This document shows, piece after piece, positions 27,451-35,501 of a stretch of DNA of 64,000 bases. Under the pieces are notes generated by a model, which saw nothing but the letters and a program-made list of their open reading frames with translations, was not told the DNA's origin and did no database searches. The stretch is taken from assembly GCA_020429045.1 (NCBI GenBank), contig JAGQLS010000003.1, positions 51,486-115,485 of the forward strand, written 5' to 3'. Source of the DNA: Candidatus Woesebacteria bacterium. GTDB lineage: Bacteria > Patescibacteriota > Microgenomatia > UBA1406 > GWC2-37-13. Within the stretch, counting starts at the first letter, position 1, and every line of letters begins with the position of its first letter. The position numbers were made by a program, and so were the translations under genes.

Positions 27451-27715
27451 AATCTTTTTTGTTGTTTTTAACCGGAACGTCTAATTTGACGTTAATTCTG
27501 GCGTTACTTTTAACTCCAACCAGTTTCATGATTCTTCTGATTGCAGCTATAGTTGAACCGCCTTTGCCGATAAGGGCACCTGCATCCTGGTTGTCTAAGC
27601 GAACGATTAACAAGACACCCATTTCATCCACCTTGCGTTCAACTGCAACACTTTCCGGTTTATTGGCTATTGCTTTGACTATTTGTTCTAGTAGAGTTAT
27701 ATCGCTTCCTTGCAT
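27401..27715 (-). CDS. KhpA-like single-KH-domain RNA-binding protein in a phage operon
   Basis: 104 residues from the ATG at 27713-27715, chosen because AAAGGAGGTGAACAAACC precedes it; the ATG seven codons upstream lies inside this ribosome site. The KH signature is clear: ALIGKGGSTIAAIRRIMKLV (G-x-x-G loop = GKGG), after LEQIVKAIANKPESVAVERK, as in KhpA (YlqC). The tail is polar and Asn/Ser-rich. In bacteria KhpA pairs with KhpB and binds many RNAs, affecting division and translation. Finding it between fibre and amidase genes is unusual and suggests a phage-encoded RNA-binding regulator. It overlaps the amidase start by 50 bases. Confidence 0.85.
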   Translation of the reverse strand: MQGSDITLLEQIVKAIANKPESVAVERKVDEMGVLLIVRLDNQDAGALIGKGGSTIAAIRRIMKLVGVKSNARINVKLDVPVKNNKKDYDKPSTEDNSNSSTEL

Positions 27716-27739
27716 GGTTTGTTCACCTCCTTTCATTTG

Positions 27740-28756
27740 TTAAATAACATTTGGTTCTATCGTCAGTAACAGTTCAGCTGCATTTGCAGCTCCACTGTTA
27801 AAGTCCCAAATGTTTTCGTATTGATTTGCTGGACTGGCATCATCTTCCATTGACAAAGCCAAAGCTTTCCCGTCAAATTCTGATTGCTGGATAATTTCAT
27901 TTATTACTGAAGCTATGTCAGGAGACTCATACCAAGTGTTTAGAACCCAATCTTCTGCAATATCCCAATCCACCCCAGCAGTCGTTTTGTTTCTGGTTGA
28001 AGGTCGATCACTTCCATCACCAGCGAATGCATCGGGGCTTGCTTCTAAAATTCCTCTGATCTTCAAAGTTGGCCGTTTAGTAGAATTTACAGCCGCTTTA
28101 ACTCGTAAGATGGCACTTGTTACCTTAGCGTTGTTGGGAATAAAGGCTCGAAGGAATCTTAGGCCAGCATCACAACTGCCAGTATTATCGTTACCTACAG
28201 ATATCTGGTTTGACCCAAATCCATTTGGATACCAGCTTGCATCGTAGTCTTCCTCACCATCATCGTTGTTTCCTAATATTTTAAGTTTTGAGATGATGAC
28301 CTTATCAAGTTTCGGATCTAGTTCTGAAGGCGTTGCGAAATCTGTAGGATTTGATCCAGAGTCCTTTGGTAAGCCGTTGCTATCGAAAGCTACAAGATTG
28401 TTTTCAGTAGCGCCAGTCACTCCGGCATGAGCAACTGGGTCGTCAATGTCGTGTTGCCCAGGCGTTGCAGAAATAACCACCCAAGCAGAACCGTTGTAAG
28501 TGTAAATTTTGTTTTCATCTTCTACCCAGCAGGCAAAGCCTTCGTTTGGAGTAGTGAAGATCCAGGTAGAGCCATTGAATTGTGCAATATCGTTGTCATG
28601 ACCAGCCCATGCTCCAGTGGCAGATCCGCCGACAAGATATCTGTCTCCTGCTGATTCACCTCCTGGTGGAGCAGTAAGATCTTTGTCGATTACAGAATCC
28701 TGCCAGTCAAGCATTTTCAGATCTGTAGCTGATTTTGCACTATTAAATTTGGCCAT
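27740..28756 (-). CDS. Phage fibre/adhesin with DUF2793-like head and beta-sandwich module
   Basis: 338 residues. Residues 25-105 (PPGGESAGDRYLVGGSATGA, then AGHDNDIAQFNGSTWIFTTP and NEGFACWVEDENKIYTYNGS) match DUF2793, a domain of phage tail fibres. Residues 155-335 repeat the beta module of the amidase gene next door (DDGEEDYDASWYPNGFGSNQ; GSDRPSTRNKTTAGVDWDIA). Such modules are likely carbohydrate- or surface-binding. The shared module ties this fibre to the amidase and shows recent domain duplication within the operon. Confidence 0.7.
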   Translation of the reverse strand: MAKFNSAKSATDLKMLDWQDSVIDKDLTAPPGGESAGDRYLVGGSATGAWAGHDNDIAQFNGSTWIFTTPNEGFACWVEDENKIYTYNGSAWVVISATPGQHDIDDPVAHAGVTGATENNLVAFDSNGLPKDSGSNPTDFATPSELDPKLDKVIISKLKILGNNDDGEEDYDASWYPNGFGSNQISVGNDNTGSCDAGLRFLRAFIPNNAKVTSAILRVKAAVNSTKRPTLKIRGILEASPDAFAGDGSDRPSTRNKTTAGVDWDIAEDWVLNTWYESPDIASVINEIIQQSEFDGKALALSMEDDASPANQYENIWDFNSGAANAAELLLTIEPNVI

Positions 28757-28762
28757 ATGTCT

Positions 28763-29059
28763 TTATTTTTCAGTTATTATCTCTACGACTTGTCCTGCTA
28801 CTGACGAGCTGACCACTATCTGAGTTGTGTTTTTAATGCGCAAGGATAGGCTGTCACCTGGGTTATCAAGAATAAATGGTTCGTTTTTACTATCATCATC
28901 ATCATGGGCAACATTTATTCCACCCGTATTTCCTGTCTTGCTTTTGATAACCACCTCACAACCTTCTCCGACTTTTATGTCAGGTAATGGGTACCATTCA
29001 TCCTGATTTGTCAGAGTCACTTGGGCAGTCGTAAAAGTAGGTCTACTATTGCTGGACAT
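28763..29059 (-). CDS. Small beta-rich phage protein
   Basis: 98 residues, predicted all-beta: RPTFTTAQVTLTNQDEWYPL, then GCEVVIKSKTGNTGGINVAH, an acidic DDDDS loop, and SLSLRIKNTTQIVVSSSVAG. The fold is like small head-decoration or fibre-tip proteins of phages. No family is recognised. It lies 6 bases upstream of the fibre gene and 5 bases after the SAP-like gene, within the structural operon. Confidence 0.55.
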   Translation of the reverse strand: MSSNSRPTFTTAQVTLTNQDEWYPLPDIKVGEGCEVVIKSKTGNTGGINVAHDDDDSKNEPFILDNPGDSLSLRIKNTTQIVVSSSVAGQVVEIITEK

Positions 29060-29064
29060 AAGTT

Positions 29065-29706
29065 TTAAAACTTCGGCTGTTCAGCCGTACTCCTAGCTCC
29101 GGTTACAGTCTTTTGGGCATCTGTGCCCTCAGCTGAGCCTTTCATTTCAACCTCTTTCTGCTGAAGAGCTTTCTCTCTGGCAGCCAACTCTTTTTCTCGT
29201 TCTTCTAGAGTTCTGAACTTTTCTTGATAGAGTTGATCAACACTCTTACCACCTTTAAGATCAGCAGTATCGACTTTTCTGAATACATTGCCAAAATTTG
29301 GATGATTATCCAGATATTCAACTTCTTCTTGATTGCTAGTCTTGTAAACACCCTCATGGAATTGAATATATTTCCCTCTGATGATTAGAACTTTGCCACC
29401 AACTTCCTTAAGATAGGAAGGATTCATGACTAGCTTTAATTCAAGGTAGCGGGAGATATAGACAACCACTTTAGGAGTTTCAGTTTTTTGGCTTGTTTGC
29501 TTTGTTTCAGGCTGTTGGACCGGGGCATTATCAGAGCCAAGTTCATCATCTTGAGAAGGTTCATTTCCTCCAGATTTCTTTGCCTCTTTAATGCGAGCGA
29601 TAAGCTCAGGTTTTTTGCCATCTTTCGAGATACCAAGTTGCTTAGCTTCACTCCACAACTCAGCCATACTCATATCTTCTAGTTGTTTTTCAGTTGTTTC
29701 TGTCAT
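29065..29706 (-). CDS. SAP-like domain phage protein
   Basis: 213 residues. Residues 8-46 (EDMSMAELWSEAKQLGISKD, then GKKPELIARIKEAKKSGG) form a SAP/HeH-type helix-extended-loop-helix. The middle is compact alpha/beta (VVYISRYLELKLVMNPSYLK, then VLIIRGKYIQFHEGVYKTS), and the end is a charged coiled coil (FRTLEEREKELAAREKALQQ). The SAP-like motif may bind DNA or act as a packing element in head-completion proteins, where HeH domains are often found. It is the first gene after the capsid gene. Confidence 0.6.
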   Translation of the reverse strand: MTETTEKQLEDMSMAELWSEAKQLGISKDGKKPELIARIKEAKKSGGNEPSQDDELGSDNAPVQQPETKQTSQKTETPKVVVYISRYLELKLVMNPSYLKEVGGKVLIIRGKYIQFHEGVYKTSNQEEVEYLDNHPNFGNVFRKVDTADLKGGKSVDQLYQEKFRTLEEREKELAAREKALQQKEVEMKGSAEGTDAQKTVTGARSTAEQPKF

Positions 29707-29761
29707 AATTTTTTCACCTCACTTTCTTTTTTGTCTGATTAATATGGCTCCAGACTTGAGT

Positions 29762-29821
29762 GAAGGGGTGATAACGCCCACCCCTTCTTAGGCGACTACA
29801 CTGAGTAAGAAAGTGTGTAGT
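29762..29821. other. Two hairpins between the capsid and SAP-like genes
   Basis: GAAGGGGTG (29762-29770) pairs fully with CACCCCTTC (29779-29787), loop 8. ACTACAC (29795-29801) pairs with GTGTAGT (29815-29821). They lie in the 169-base gap after the capsid gene. No U-run follows on the minus strand, so they are more likely an mRNA-stabilising or processing element that separates capsid expression from the genes downstream. Confidence 0.5.
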
Positions 29822-29875
29822 GACTTCCAGTTTTTAGTTTGTTCATTCATAAGTTTTTTCAGTAATAAGTGTGCT

Positions 29876-31042
29876 TTATAGCGAGCCGACACTCATGATT
29901 GCGTGACGCTTCTCTTGCTCCATTTGCAGACCACATTCTGTTAGGTATTCATCAACCTGACTGTCTTCGCCAGGGTTTTGACGGTTAGTCAAAAGCTTGG
30001 TGTCACGATTGGTCAGGTAGCGGTATGTCAAAGCCTCCATATCTAGACCAACGGCATAGTTACCGTAAGTCGTTCCAATTAAGAGTGGATGCTTGATGAT
30101 GTGCAGAGTTCCATGCGGAGAGTCGTAAGTTACGATTCTTAATCCATAGGCTTTAGTAGGGTTAACTACCTGGAGTTTCCCTTTAGCCCAACCGTTAATC
30201 ATTGAAACAACTGCAGCGGATGCAAACAGATATTTCTCAGTATTTCCGTGAGCGAAGAGACTCTCTAGCCATGAATCAAATTCTGATTCTGTATCAACAT
30301 TGGCAGTTGCATAGGTTGCGATTCTTCCAAGAATACCGTTAGAAAATCTTTTCGGATGCGTACCAGAAGTAATGACTCCTTTTTTACCAAACATAAAGGT
30401 ACGCTCGATATCGACATAATGTTCGATACCCTTTTTGCGCCTTTGGTAATCAAAGTCATTTTCTTTAACCCAGCCTTGAGTATTTCTAGCAGTTTCAGTA
30501 ATACCCACTGGAGTTCGGAAGATCTGACAGTAGTTTGATACTTCGGCAATCGTAGTCGATTTGATATCGCGCAAGCCCGCACCTTCTTCATTGGCGTTAC
30601 CAATGAGCCAAACGTCTCCAACTGCAGAAGCAGCTGATCCAGTTGCCCCACCTAACTCAGCACCTACTGTTACAGTATTTGCGTCAACTATTGCTGTCAC
30701 TTGGAAGACCCATTTTTGAGCAGCGACTAAAATTATGTCGCCAACTTGTAAGTATTGGGATTGTCCAGTGATAGTTAAGTTACCTCCGTCAGGATCAATC
30801 GTGCTGGAACCCGTCAATTGACGTTTTCCAAACTCATCTTCAAACCATTTGAATTCTGGATCTGAAGACTCTCTTTTTTTCAGAGCTTCACCTTCGCCGG
30901 TTGCTGGATCTTTTCCTGCGTTCGTCAGAATCGCTAAGAGAGGATATCTGTTGACATCCAAGAGCGATACAACGTCCGCCACATCATATTTGCGTGTTGC
31001 GCCTACGTTACCTGTACCTCTAATTCCTGTTGCTGATGGCAT
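29876..31042 (-). CDS. Major capsid protein, SU10/DUF5309-like HK97 fold
   Basis: 388 residues. The order of segments fits the SU10-type major capsid family: an N-terminal arm with DVADVVSLLDVNRYPLLAIL, an inserted small beta domain (LTITGQSQYLQVGDIILVAA), the long spine helix region (GIEHYVDIERTFMFGKKGVI), and the A-domain end (YGNYAVGLDMEALTYRYLTN). It is preceded by an excellent ribosome site (AAAGGAGGTGAAAAAACA), as expected for the most abundant protein. It lies directly downstream of the scaffold-like gene. Small Patescibacteria and marine podoviruses carry similar capsids. Confidence 0.8.
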   Translation of the reverse strand: MPSATGIRGTGNVGATRKYDVADVVSLLDVNRYPLLAILTNAGKDPATGEGEALKKRESSDPEFKWFEDEFGKRQLTGSSTIDPDGGNLTITGQSQYLQVGDIILVAAQKWVFQVTAIVDANTVTVGAELGGATGSAASAVGDVWLIGNANEEGAGLRDIKSTTIAEVSNYCQIFRTPVGITETARNTQGWVKENDFDYQRRKKGIEHYVDIERTFMFGKKGVITSGTHPKRFSNGILGRIATYATANVDTESEFDSWLESLFAHGNTEKYLFASAAVVSMINGWAKGKLQVVNPTKAYGLRIVTYDSPHGTLHIIKHPLLIGTTYGNYAVGLDMEALTYRYLTNRDTKLLTNRQNPGEDSQVDEYLTECGLQMEQEKRHAIMSVGSL

Positions 31043-31078
31043 ATTGTTTTTTCACCTCCTTTCTTATTAACTAGGGGA

Positions 31079-31915
31079 TTAGATTCCTAATCCTCCTAAG
31101 GGGCTTTTTGACCCGCTTCCGGCGAGAGCTTTCTGGATGCGTTTTGTTTCGGCATCCGAGCTATCGGGTTGAGTCGGAGCGCCCGCTCCACTCTCAACTT
31201 GAGCTTTTGCCTTTTTCAGACGGCTCTTTTCTTGATCTGATAATTCTTCAGATTCACCCTCATCATTGTTCTCGGACTCATCAACTTTGTGCTTACCGAG
31301 AAAAGCATCGACCTGCATACAAGCTTCTTTTAGTGAAACTGTAGTGCCTTTAGCGTTAGCAGCATCGATGATTGTTTGAACCATTTTTCGATAATCTGGT
31401 TCGTGGAGAGGATGATCTTTCTTGGCTTCTTCAATTTCTTTTTGTACCGCAGTACGTACTTTCTCCTGGACTTCAATTGTCCGTTTCACACCTTCATCAA
31501 TACGGGCAAGTACCCATTTAGCAAAATCAGATGGAGTCATTTTTTGCAGTTCTTCTGCACTAGGGAGATTTAGTTCTTCATTGTCATCCATTCCGTCTTT
31601 GTTATCTTTTTCCTGGATTTCGTCATCTTCTGGTTTTTGGTTTTTCTCAAGAGCCTCGTACTCTTTAATGATTTCTTCACGGCTCTTACCATGCCAGCGA
31701 TCCTGGTTTTTGGCATCTTTCTTTTTGTCTTTAGATTTATTTTTGTCTTCCATAGATTCATCTTTTTTGTCGGATTTAGATTTATCATTTGATTTGTCTA
31801 CTTCCGGCTTTTCACCACCGTTAGCCCCGTCATCAGAGGGTTCTTCCTCATCAGAAGCATCAAGAAGGGCCTTTAGTTCTTCCTGTTCTTTTTGTTTCAT
31901 TTGTTCTTCGTCCAT
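31079..31915 (-). CDS. Phage scaffolding-like acidic protein
   Basis: 278 residues, extremely charged. The N-terminal 100 residues are Asp/Glu/Lys-rich and low in complexity (DKSKSDKKDESMEDKNKSKD), the middle is a coiled coil (LARIDEGVKRTIEVQEKVRT), and the C-terminus is Gly/Ser-rich. The build and the position directly upstream of the capsid gene are typical of internal scaffolding proteins that guide procapsid assembly. No protease motif is seen. Confidence 0.65.
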   Translation of the reverse strand: MDEEQMKQKEQEELKALLDASDEEEPSDDGANGGEKPEVDKSNDKSKSDKKDESMEDKNKSKDKKKDAKNQDRWHGKSREEIIKEYEALEKNQKPEDDEIQEKDNKDGMDDNEELNLPSAEELQKMTPSDFAKWVLARIDEGVKRTIEVQEKVRTAVQKEIEEAKKDHPLHEPDYRKMVQTIIDAANAKGTTVSLKEACMQVDAFLGKHKVDESENNDEGESEELSDQEKSRLKKAKAQVESGAGAPTQPDSSDAETKRIQKALAGSGSKSPLGGLGI

Positions 31916-31919
31916 AGGT

Positions 31920-32174
31920 TTATTCCTTTCTTAAACTCTGAGCGGTTTCATCGCGCTCTTTAATAACGCCGTCAACCATGCTCAAAACTTTTTTGTAGGC
32001 CTTGATCAGTTGTTTATGTTCAAGGTCTTCTTCTATTGGGCAATCCAATAAATCTTTTGTTTCGATCTCGACTTCTTTATCGATTAAGCCTTTGATTATT
32101 TGCCAACCTTCTGTTTGGGTCATTTCCCAGACAGCTCGTCCTCTTTCTAGTTTTTCGTCTATTTCGTTAGTCAT
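31920..32174 (-). CDS. Small helical phage protein
   Basis: 84 residues, all-alpha and charged (IIKGLIDKEVEIETKDLLDC; LIKAYKKVLSMVDGVIKERD). No family recognised. It lies 4 bases upstream of the scaffold-like gene and 2 bases after the next upstream gene, so it is part of the same head operon. Confidence 0.55.
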   Translation of the reverse strand: MTNEIDEKLERGRAVWEMTQTEGWQIIKGLIDKEVEIETKDLLDCPIEEDLEHKQLIKAYKKVLSMVDGVIKERDETAQSLRKE

Positions 32175-32176
32175 TT

Positions 32177-32506
32177 TTATAGGTTTGGATTGGCTGGAGG
32201 GGATTCTTCCTCCGGCTGCTCCTGGTCTTCTAATCCCATGCTTTTCTTTTGAGTACCCAAACCACCAAGTGGTCTTACTTCGTTTTCTCTCATATCCTGT
32301 AGAGTAGCGATCAAACTATCGAGTACCTCAAGGAATGTTGATTGCCCTTCGAAGTATGTATTTCTAGCTACAGTGAACAAGGAATCAACCTTGTCCCAAG
32401 TCTGAGCATCACCTTGTGTGTTGGCTTGGTTTGGCTCCTGAGTTGGTTTATCACCCTTTTCCTCAGGCATTGGTTTTTTATTTTGGTTAGTTTGTTCGTT
32501 TTCCAT
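32177..32506 (-). CDS. Small Gln/Pro-rich phage protein
   Basis: 109 residues from the ATG at 32504-32506 (MENEQTNQNKK), chosen for the AAAGGAGTAATT site directly upstream. The first 35 residues are disordered and Gln/Asn/Pro-rich. The middle is one amphipathic helix pair (TWDKVDSLFTVARNTYFEGQ, then TFLEVLDSLIATLQDMREN). The C-terminus is acidic and Pro-rich. No family is recognised. Confidence 0.55.
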   Translation of the reverse strand: MENEQTNQNKKPMPEEKGDKPTQEPNQANTQGDAQTWDKVDSLFTVARNTYFEGQSTFLEVLDSLIATLQDMRENEVRPLGGLGTQKKSMGLEDQEQPEEESPPANPNL

Positions 32507-32516
32507 AATTACTCCT

Positions 32517-32915
32517 TTAAGTGAAAGGGAATGGTCTTTGAGCATTCCACAGTAAGGCACCTATATAAATTTCTGCAGACGGGGAAGAACCACCATCAAT
32601 TGTCACAACTGCTCGAAGATATCTTTTCTTGCGATCAATCTGCATTTTGTAACCAGTATCTGCTTCAACGGTTACTTCTTCGCCACCAACTGCTACTGTC
32701 GCTCCACTTGAGAAATCTGAAACATCAGATTCCTCAATTTTTACTTTTGTTGATGTCTGGTCACCAAGATCGCCAATAGCAATGTCGATGAGTCCAGAGT
32801 CATAAGCTGGTCTATTACTTAGATACGTATCAACACCAGTTGCTTCAGTTGTTTCTGTAATCACTCCGATAGAAAGAAGGGTCGCAGTATGGATGTTTTG
32901 ATTAAGTGTTTTCAT
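32517..32915 (-). CDS. First gene of the phage head operon, beta-rich structural protein
   Basis: 132 residues, predicted beta-sandwich (TATLLSIGVITETTEATGVD; TKVKIEESDVSDFSSGATVA; RYLRAVVTIDGGSSPSAEIY). This form is seen in small phage head-decoration or completion proteins. It is the promoter-proximal gene of the main minus-strand structural operon and lies directly downstream of the conserved leader/terminator element at 32950-33025. Confidence 0.6.
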   Translation of the reverse strand: MKTLNQNIHTATLLSIGVITETTEATGVDTYLSNRPAYDSGLIDIAIGDLGDQTSTKVKIEESDVSDFSSGATVAVGGEEVTVEADTGYKMQIDRKKRYLRAVVTIDGGSSPSAEIYIGALLWNAQRPFPFT

Positions 32916-32949
32916 ATTTTGTTTAGGTATATTTTTCTAAGACCAAGCA

Positions 32950-33025
32950 AAAAGGGCTGCAACTTCTAAACACACGCTCATTTTGCGTATATTCAGAAGC
33001 CACAGCCCCGATTGTTTCGTTAGGC
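32950..33025 (-). terminator. Conserved leader motif plus strong intrinsic terminator, copy A
   Basis: On the minus strand GCCTAACGAAACAATC (33025-33010) leads into a hairpin of 14 bp: 33008-32995 pairs with 32967-32954, all positions paired including three G-U, followed by U5. It lies 35 bases before the first head gene and after the ABM gene. Copy B, with the same leader and a different stem sequence, precedes the portal gene (47052-47120). The conserved leader next to changing stems suggests a regulated terminator rather than a simple 3' end. Confidence 0.75.
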
Positions 33026-33045
33026 TTTTACTTCCTAATGAATCC

Positions 33046-33074
33046 AGTCTAGTGAAGGAAAATCAAAACAGCAA
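33046..33074 (-). promoter_or_regulatory. Candidate sigma-70-type promoter of the head operon
   Basis: On the minus strand TTGCTG (33074-33069) and TAGACT (33051-33046) are 17 bases apart. Transcription would start near 33039 and reach the conserved leader motif after about 15 bases and the terminator hairpin after about 30. The hexamers are only a moderate match to consensus. Confidence 0.35.
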
Positions 33075-33107
33075 TAAACTTTCTGTAAGTTAGTGGTGAT
33101 TTGAAAA

Positions 33108-33419
33108 TTATTTTTTAGAAGACATTTTACGGCGCATATATAAGCGCCTTTCGCTACTTGGGGATATCATCTGAACAAAAGGGAGGCTACTTGAGTGATT
33201 CAAAAAATGATTAAGGGCATTTCTGGCTATTTCTACATCTTTCCAATAACTGATACTCACCCAATTCTTCCCAGACTTGAGAATTTCACATCTGATAAAT
33301 CCATCTTGCTTTCTGAAAAAGGCGTATTGAGCCTTTTTAACAGCCTTTAATAAGACTTCATCAGTGATACCTTCTATGGGGCTGAATTCGTAAAATTCTA
33401 TAGCAGTTTTACTACTCAT
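33108..33419 (-). CDS. ABM/Dabb-like ferredoxin-fold protein
   Basis: 103 residues from the ATG at 33417-33419 (MSSKTAIEFYEF). The pattern AQYAFFRKQDGFIRCEILKS, then WVSISYWKDVEIARNALNHF and the end PFVQMI, matches the antibiotic-biosynthesis-monooxygenase (ABM) / Dabb dimeric alpha-beta barrel, where G-F and W/Y-x-D marks recur. These small proteins include heme-degrading and quinol enzymes, but many have no known activity. It is downstream of the MacB-like permease and the direct repeat, and is followed by terminator A. Confidence 0.55.
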   Translation of the reverse strand: MSSKTAIEFYEFSPIEGITDEVLLKAVKKAQYAFFRKQDGFIRCEILKSGKNWVSISYWKDVEIARNALNHFLNHSSSLPFVQMISPSSERRLYMRRKMSSKK

Positions 33420-33428
33420 ATATCTGCA

Positions 33429-33460
33429 TTTTAACACAAATGCACACAGGGAGTAGTCAG
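33429..33460 (+). repeat. Direct repeat, left copy, flanking the retroelement block
   Basis: TTTTAACACAA, then CACAGGGAGTAG after five less conserved bases. The same orientation and spacing recur at 42814-42845; 25 of the first 28 positions agree. The two copies enclose avd, TR, RT, target gene and the two ABC-transporter genes. It lies between the permease stop (33471) and the ABM gene start (33419), in the opposite orientation to that gene, so a shared promoter is unlikely. Confidence 0.5.
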
Positions 33461-33470
33461 TGAGAGCTAG

Positions 33471-35501
33471 CTATTCATATCTCAAAGCATTAAGGGCGGA
33501 GATTTTAGTGGCCCTCTTGGCGGGATATATACCAGTAACAATACCAACTAAAAGCGACAGAAAAACTACCACCAACACAAAAGGTAGGGGAATGTAAGAA
33601 ATATCAACAAACCCAACTCCCTTTACAATTGCAAAAAAAGATAGTGCTAAACCAACTAATTTACCTGCCAAATATCCAATTAGTATGCCTAATATACCGC
33701 CAAAAAATCCCATAATCATAGATTCTGTTAAAAAGAGTTCCTGAACTTCTGATGATTTCATCCCCATAGCTTTCATCAAGCCAACTTCTCTAGTTCTTTC
33801 TAAGAGTGACACAGTCAAGGTGTTAAACATTCCCAAAGCCGCAACAGATAGCGCAACCATTCCAAGCAGCATTAAAATTGTTCTGGCAGTAGCAAATAGG
33901 GAATTAATTTGAGCCACAGTATCAGCCACAGATCTAGTAACATAACCCATTGCCTCAATTTGTTGCCTAGTTTTTGCGAGTTCGGACTGATTTTGAACAA
34001 CAACTTTTACTTGAGAAAAATTTGTAACACCAAGTGATCTTAGATCCATAAATGGAACATAAAATATCGGACTTTTTTCTTCAGGAGTCACACCCACAAT
34101 AGTGTATTCAGTAGGAGCTGATTCAATTTTTTCTTGGGATTCAGATAAAAGATCACCAACAACTACAAATGAAGCAGTAAATCTTTTACCTACAGCTTCG
34201 TTTTCATTAATTCCTAGTACTTTTAGCATTGCTCTGTTAACTACAGCTTGTTTTTTTGCAGACGACGCTAGCTCAACTGTTTTTATATCCTGAGTCTGGA
34301 TGATGCCTGATTCTGAAGCTATTTCCACCCAATCAATGGAACTATCTGTATTTGCAACAAATTCTGCACTTTGTGACGATTCTTCTGTTGTGTCACCAAG
34401 AACTTGAGGAGATTTTCTAATTTCAGCACCTCTAATCTTGACATTAATTTGGGCAAAATATCCCTCCTCCTGCACTTGCCTGCCTTCATCATCTCTCAGT
34501 ACAACATATTTGCCATCCTCGCAATCACCATCACTTTCTAAGTCACAAGACTGTTCTTTCCAAAGTAAAACCGGGGCTTTGATCCATTTCCCAACTGTCG
34601 TACCTGATTCCGTTTCTCCCGCCACACCAGCTCCTGTGTCGGAAAGATATTTGCTTCCCCATATTTCTTCTCCTGTAGAACTTCCCTCGACACGTTTGGT
34701 ATACCCCAATATTTTGGCGCTGGTCGAAGCATCTTCTCGCACTCTAATCCAACTAGATTGATCAATCAAATAATCTATATCCTGGATTTTGTCACCAACT
34801 TCCCCAGATGTACTCTCAATATATGCTCCAGCCACTTGCCCAGTCTTTTCAGGAACTTTTACTGTCAACTCATTGCTATCAAATATCTTTCCCTGAATTG
34901 GTTTAATAGCTGATTCTTTCAGATAGTCGGTTGTTACACCGTAAACTGCCATATCAGAGACTGAGTTTTGATAATTTACCCGCCCTACAACAGCTATTAA
35001 AGGTAGTGACATTTTTACAGAAGTTATATCTTTGAAATTGGCCAGTGTTTCATCGGTAATCTTAAGTTTTCCTCCTGTCTGAGGTGCCACGTCAGCTTGT
35101 CTCATTTCTTCGAGTCTGGCGACACGGATAATCACCAGCTGCTGTAACCCATATCCTATCGAAACCAAAAATACAATGGTTCCTATGCCTATCATCATTC
35201 CTCCCACAGTAACTACAGTTCTAGTTTTCTTTGATTTCATGTTACGAATAGATAATTCAATCAGGTTAATTCGAGAAATAGTTCCCGTTCTTCTATGATC
35301 AAGAAGTTTAACAGCTCTGGTATAAAATGAACTCAAAGGAGAGCCCGCTTTTTTTATAAAACCAGGAAAGTATCGCCATCCAGTAATGCGGTCGACAGCC
35401 TTAGCTGTTAGATATAACATCAACAACAACACAAACGTTGTCATTTCATAAAGCGTTACCATTAAATTAGTTAGTTTTGATTTAAGATTTAGTTTCATCA
35501 T
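33471..35501 (-). CDS. MacB/FtsX-like ABC transporter permease with SH3b-like inserts
   Basis: 676 residues from the first of two ATG codons at 35499-35501 (MMKLNLKSKL), overlapping the ATPase gene by 20 bases. Layout: an N-terminal pair of membrane segments, MacB-type first helix (RTVVTVGGMMIGIGTIVFLV), a long extracellular core domain, then three FtsX helices (LMLLGMVALSVAALGMFNTL, MGFFGGILGILIGYLAGKLV, PFVLVVVFLSLLVGIVTGIY). The extracellular part holds SSWIRVREDASTSAKILGYT, a likely SH3b unit, and a second weaker one (INVKIRGAEIRKSPQVLG). SH3b units bind peptidoglycan, so this transporter may be anchored to the wall. MacB-type systems move or sense envelope substrates without a classical channel. 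Confidence 0.8.
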   Translation of the reverse strand: MMKLNLKSKLTNLMVTLYEMTTFVLLLMLYLTAKAVDRITGWRYFPGFIKKAGSPLSSFYTRAVKLLDHRRTGTISRINLIELSIRNMKSKKTRTVVTVGGMMIGIGTIVFLVSIGYGLQQLVIIRVARLEEMRQADVAPQTGGKLKITDETLANFKDITSVKMSLPLIAVVGRVNYQNSVSDMAVYGVTTDYLKESAIKPIQGKIFDSNELTVKVPEKTGQVAGAYIESTSGEVGDKIQDIDYLIDQSSWIRVREDASTSAKILGYTKRVEGSSTGEEIWGSKYLSDTGAGVAGETESGTTVGKWIKAPVLLWKEQSCDLESDGDCEDGKYVVLRDDEGRQVQEEGYFAQINVKIRGAEIRKSPQVLGDTTEESSQSAEFVANTDSSIDWVEIASESGIIQTQDIKTVELASSAKKQAVVNRAMLKVLGINENEAVGKRFTASFVVVGDLLSESQEKIESAPTEYTIVGVTPEEKSPIFYVPFMDLRSLGVTNFSQVKVVVQNQSELAKTRQQIEAMGYVTRSVADTVAQINSLFATARTILMLLGMVALSVAALGMFNTLTVSLLERTREVGLMKAMGMKSSEVQELFLTESMIMGFFGGILGILIGYLAGKLVGLALSFFAIVKGVGFVDISYIPLPFVLVVVFLSLLVGIVTGIYPAKRATKISALNALRYE

